From JAENVU01 sp964544295 (GTDB lineage Bacteria; Actinomycetota; Acidimicrobiia; IMCC26256; JAENVU01), in contig CAZJBJ010000111.1 in the NCBI GenBank assembly GCA_964544295.1, positions 1 to 13,241 of the forward strand: a stretch of 13,241 nucleotides of DNA, written 5' to 3'. Below, piece by piece: positions 12,428-13,241 of the stretch. Numbering within the stretch: position 1 is the stretch's first letter; each line of letters starts with the position of its first letter. Position numbers and translations under genes: made by a program. The notes under the pieces were generated by a model. It made no database searches. It saw only the letters and a program-made list of their open reading frames with translations, and had not been told where the DNA came from.

Positions 12428-13233
12428 CGATGACCAGCGTCGATCCCGCGCAGCTGGCGCGCGAGTCGCGCAAGCACGTGGGCGATGTCGTCCGCGATGC
12501 CCTGACGATGACGTGGCGAAATCTGCTGCGACTCACCCGCAACCCCGAGCTCATGGTGTTCTCCACCGTGCAGCCCGTCATCTTCGTGCTGATGTTCGTC
12601 TATGTGTTCGGAGGCGCGATCGTCGTCCCCGGTTCCTACGTCGACTTCCTGATGGCCGGGGTGTGGGTGCAGTCCGTCACCTTCGGCGCGCTGAACACCG
12701 GGGTCGGGCTCGCCGAGGACCTCCAGGCGGGACTGATCGAACGGTTCCGGTCGTTGCCGATGGCCCGCTCGGCCGTGTTGGTCGGGCGAACGACCGCCGA
12801 TCTCGTCCGCAACGTGTTCGTGGTCGCGGTGATGACGGCAGTCGGCTTCATGGTCGGTTTCGACTACCACACCTCCGCGATCGCGTTGCTCGGCGCGCTG
12901 GGCATCGTCCTGCTCTTCTCGTACGCGCTCTCGTGGTTGTCCGCGCTGCTCGGGTTGATCGCGCCGAACGCCGAGACCGCCCAGGCGGCGTTCTTCCCGA
13001 TCGTCGCCGTCCTCGTGTTCGCGTCGGCCGCGTTCGTACCGGTCGAGACGATGCCCGGATGGCTCCAGGCGTTCGCGAAGAACCAGCCGGTCACCGCCGT
13101 CATCGACGCAGTGCGTGCACTCACCCTCGGTGGACCGACCGCCGGGAAGGTGGTCTCGGCCTTGCTCTGGATCGCCGGCATCGTCGCCGTCTTCGCCCCC
13201 CTCTCCATCCGCCGCTACCGCAAAGTCGCGTAA
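12424..13233 (+). CDS. DrrB-like ABC-2 permease
   Basis: The 269-residue membrane protein is the partner of the upstream ATPase. It has an amphipathic N-terminus ending in TWRNLLRLTRNPELM (30-44), six predicted helices (about 46-64, 74-95, 126-147, 153-178, 187-206, 243-261) and the ABC-2 signature EDLQAGLIERFRSLPMARSAV (98-118). The extracytoplasmic FVPVETMPGWLQAFAKNQPVT (204-224) is also typical of DrrB. Length is as expected for the family. The start overlaps the ATPase stop by four bases and has an AGGAGG, so the two are co-translated. It ends with TAA eight bases before the window edge, so any further operon member is out of view. Confidence 0.92.
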   Translation: MTMTSVDPAQLARESRKHVGDVVRDALTMTWRNLLRLTRNPELMVFSTVQPVIFVLMFVYVFGGAIVVPGSYVDFLMAGVWVQSVTFGALNTGVGLAEDLQAGLIERFRSLPMARSAVLVGRTTADLVRNVFVVAVMTAVGFMVGFDYHTSAIALLGALGIVLLFSYALSWLSALLGLIAPNAETAQAAFFPIVAVLVFASAAFVPVETMPGWLQAFAKNQPVTAVIDAVRALTLGGPTAGKVVSALLWIAGIVAVFAPLSIRRYRKVA

Positions 13234-13241
13234 CTCCCGCT

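Noticed and set aside
1..13241. A defence island or biosynthetic gene cluster
   Set aside because: No nuclease, helicase, toxin-antitoxin, reverse transcriptase, PKS or NRPS domain is present; the DrrAB-like and MarR genes alone do not make a cluster.

Overview
The window is GC-rich (roughly two thirds G+C by eye) and almost fully coding. Its starts are ATG or GTG, and several genes have a TANNNT box only 6-8 bases before the start codon. This fits an actinobacterium (Actinomycetota), perhaps an Acidimicrobiia-like lineage. The phylum follows from gene content and leaderless promoters; the class is a guess. I found no rRNA, tRNA, transposase, integrase, CRISPR array or phage gene. It reads as ordinary chromosome rather than a mobile island.

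Layout: (1) Positions 1-950 hold a divergent pair, a truncated metallo-beta-lactamase-fold gene (minus) and a PhnZ/TmpB-like HD-domain diiron oxygenase homologue (plus). They are separated by a 40-base region holding two back-to-back -10 boxes around an imperfect palindrome. A triple 15-bp tandem repeat and a GC hairpin follow the HD gene. (2) At 951-1331 is a SnoaL/NTF2-like gene (minus). (3) At 1405-3470 are two plus-strand genes, each with its own leaderless promoter: a malyl-CoA/beta-methylmalyl-CoA lyase (Mcl1 type) and a monomeric-sarcosine-oxidase-like flavoenzyme. (4) At 7744-3471 is a minus-strand run: (2S)-methylsuccinyl-CoA dehydrogenase (Mcd type), a GT-C glycosyltransferase, a GNAT acetyltransferase and a DedA/VTT-like membrane protein. 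(5) At 8925-7822 is a membrane-anchored SGNH hydrolase with a Ser/Thr tail (minus). (6) At 11376-9001 is a MarR regulator followed three bases later by a full-length ABC exporter (minus). Divergent to it at 11465-13233 is a DrrA/DrrB-type ABC-2 exporter. A 70-90 base AT-rich region with several inverted repeats separates the two units.

Functionally, the clearest theme is carbon assimilation. Mcl1 and Mcd are two dedicated enzymes of the ethylmalonyl-CoA pathway, which makes glyoxylate and propionyl-CoA from acetyl-CoA. Here they lie about 4 kb apart on opposite strands, not in one operon. The sarcosine-oxidase-like enzyme next to mcl1 could feed glycine and C1 units, but this link is only positional. 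The second theme is export: one MarR protein probably controls its own exporter and the divergent DrrAB-like exporter from a shared operator region.

I see no wholly new system. The best leads are the HD oxygenase with an altered lid and a shared palindromic control region, the MarR two-exporter module, and the glycosyltransferase that lacks a normal start codon at its expected N-terminus.
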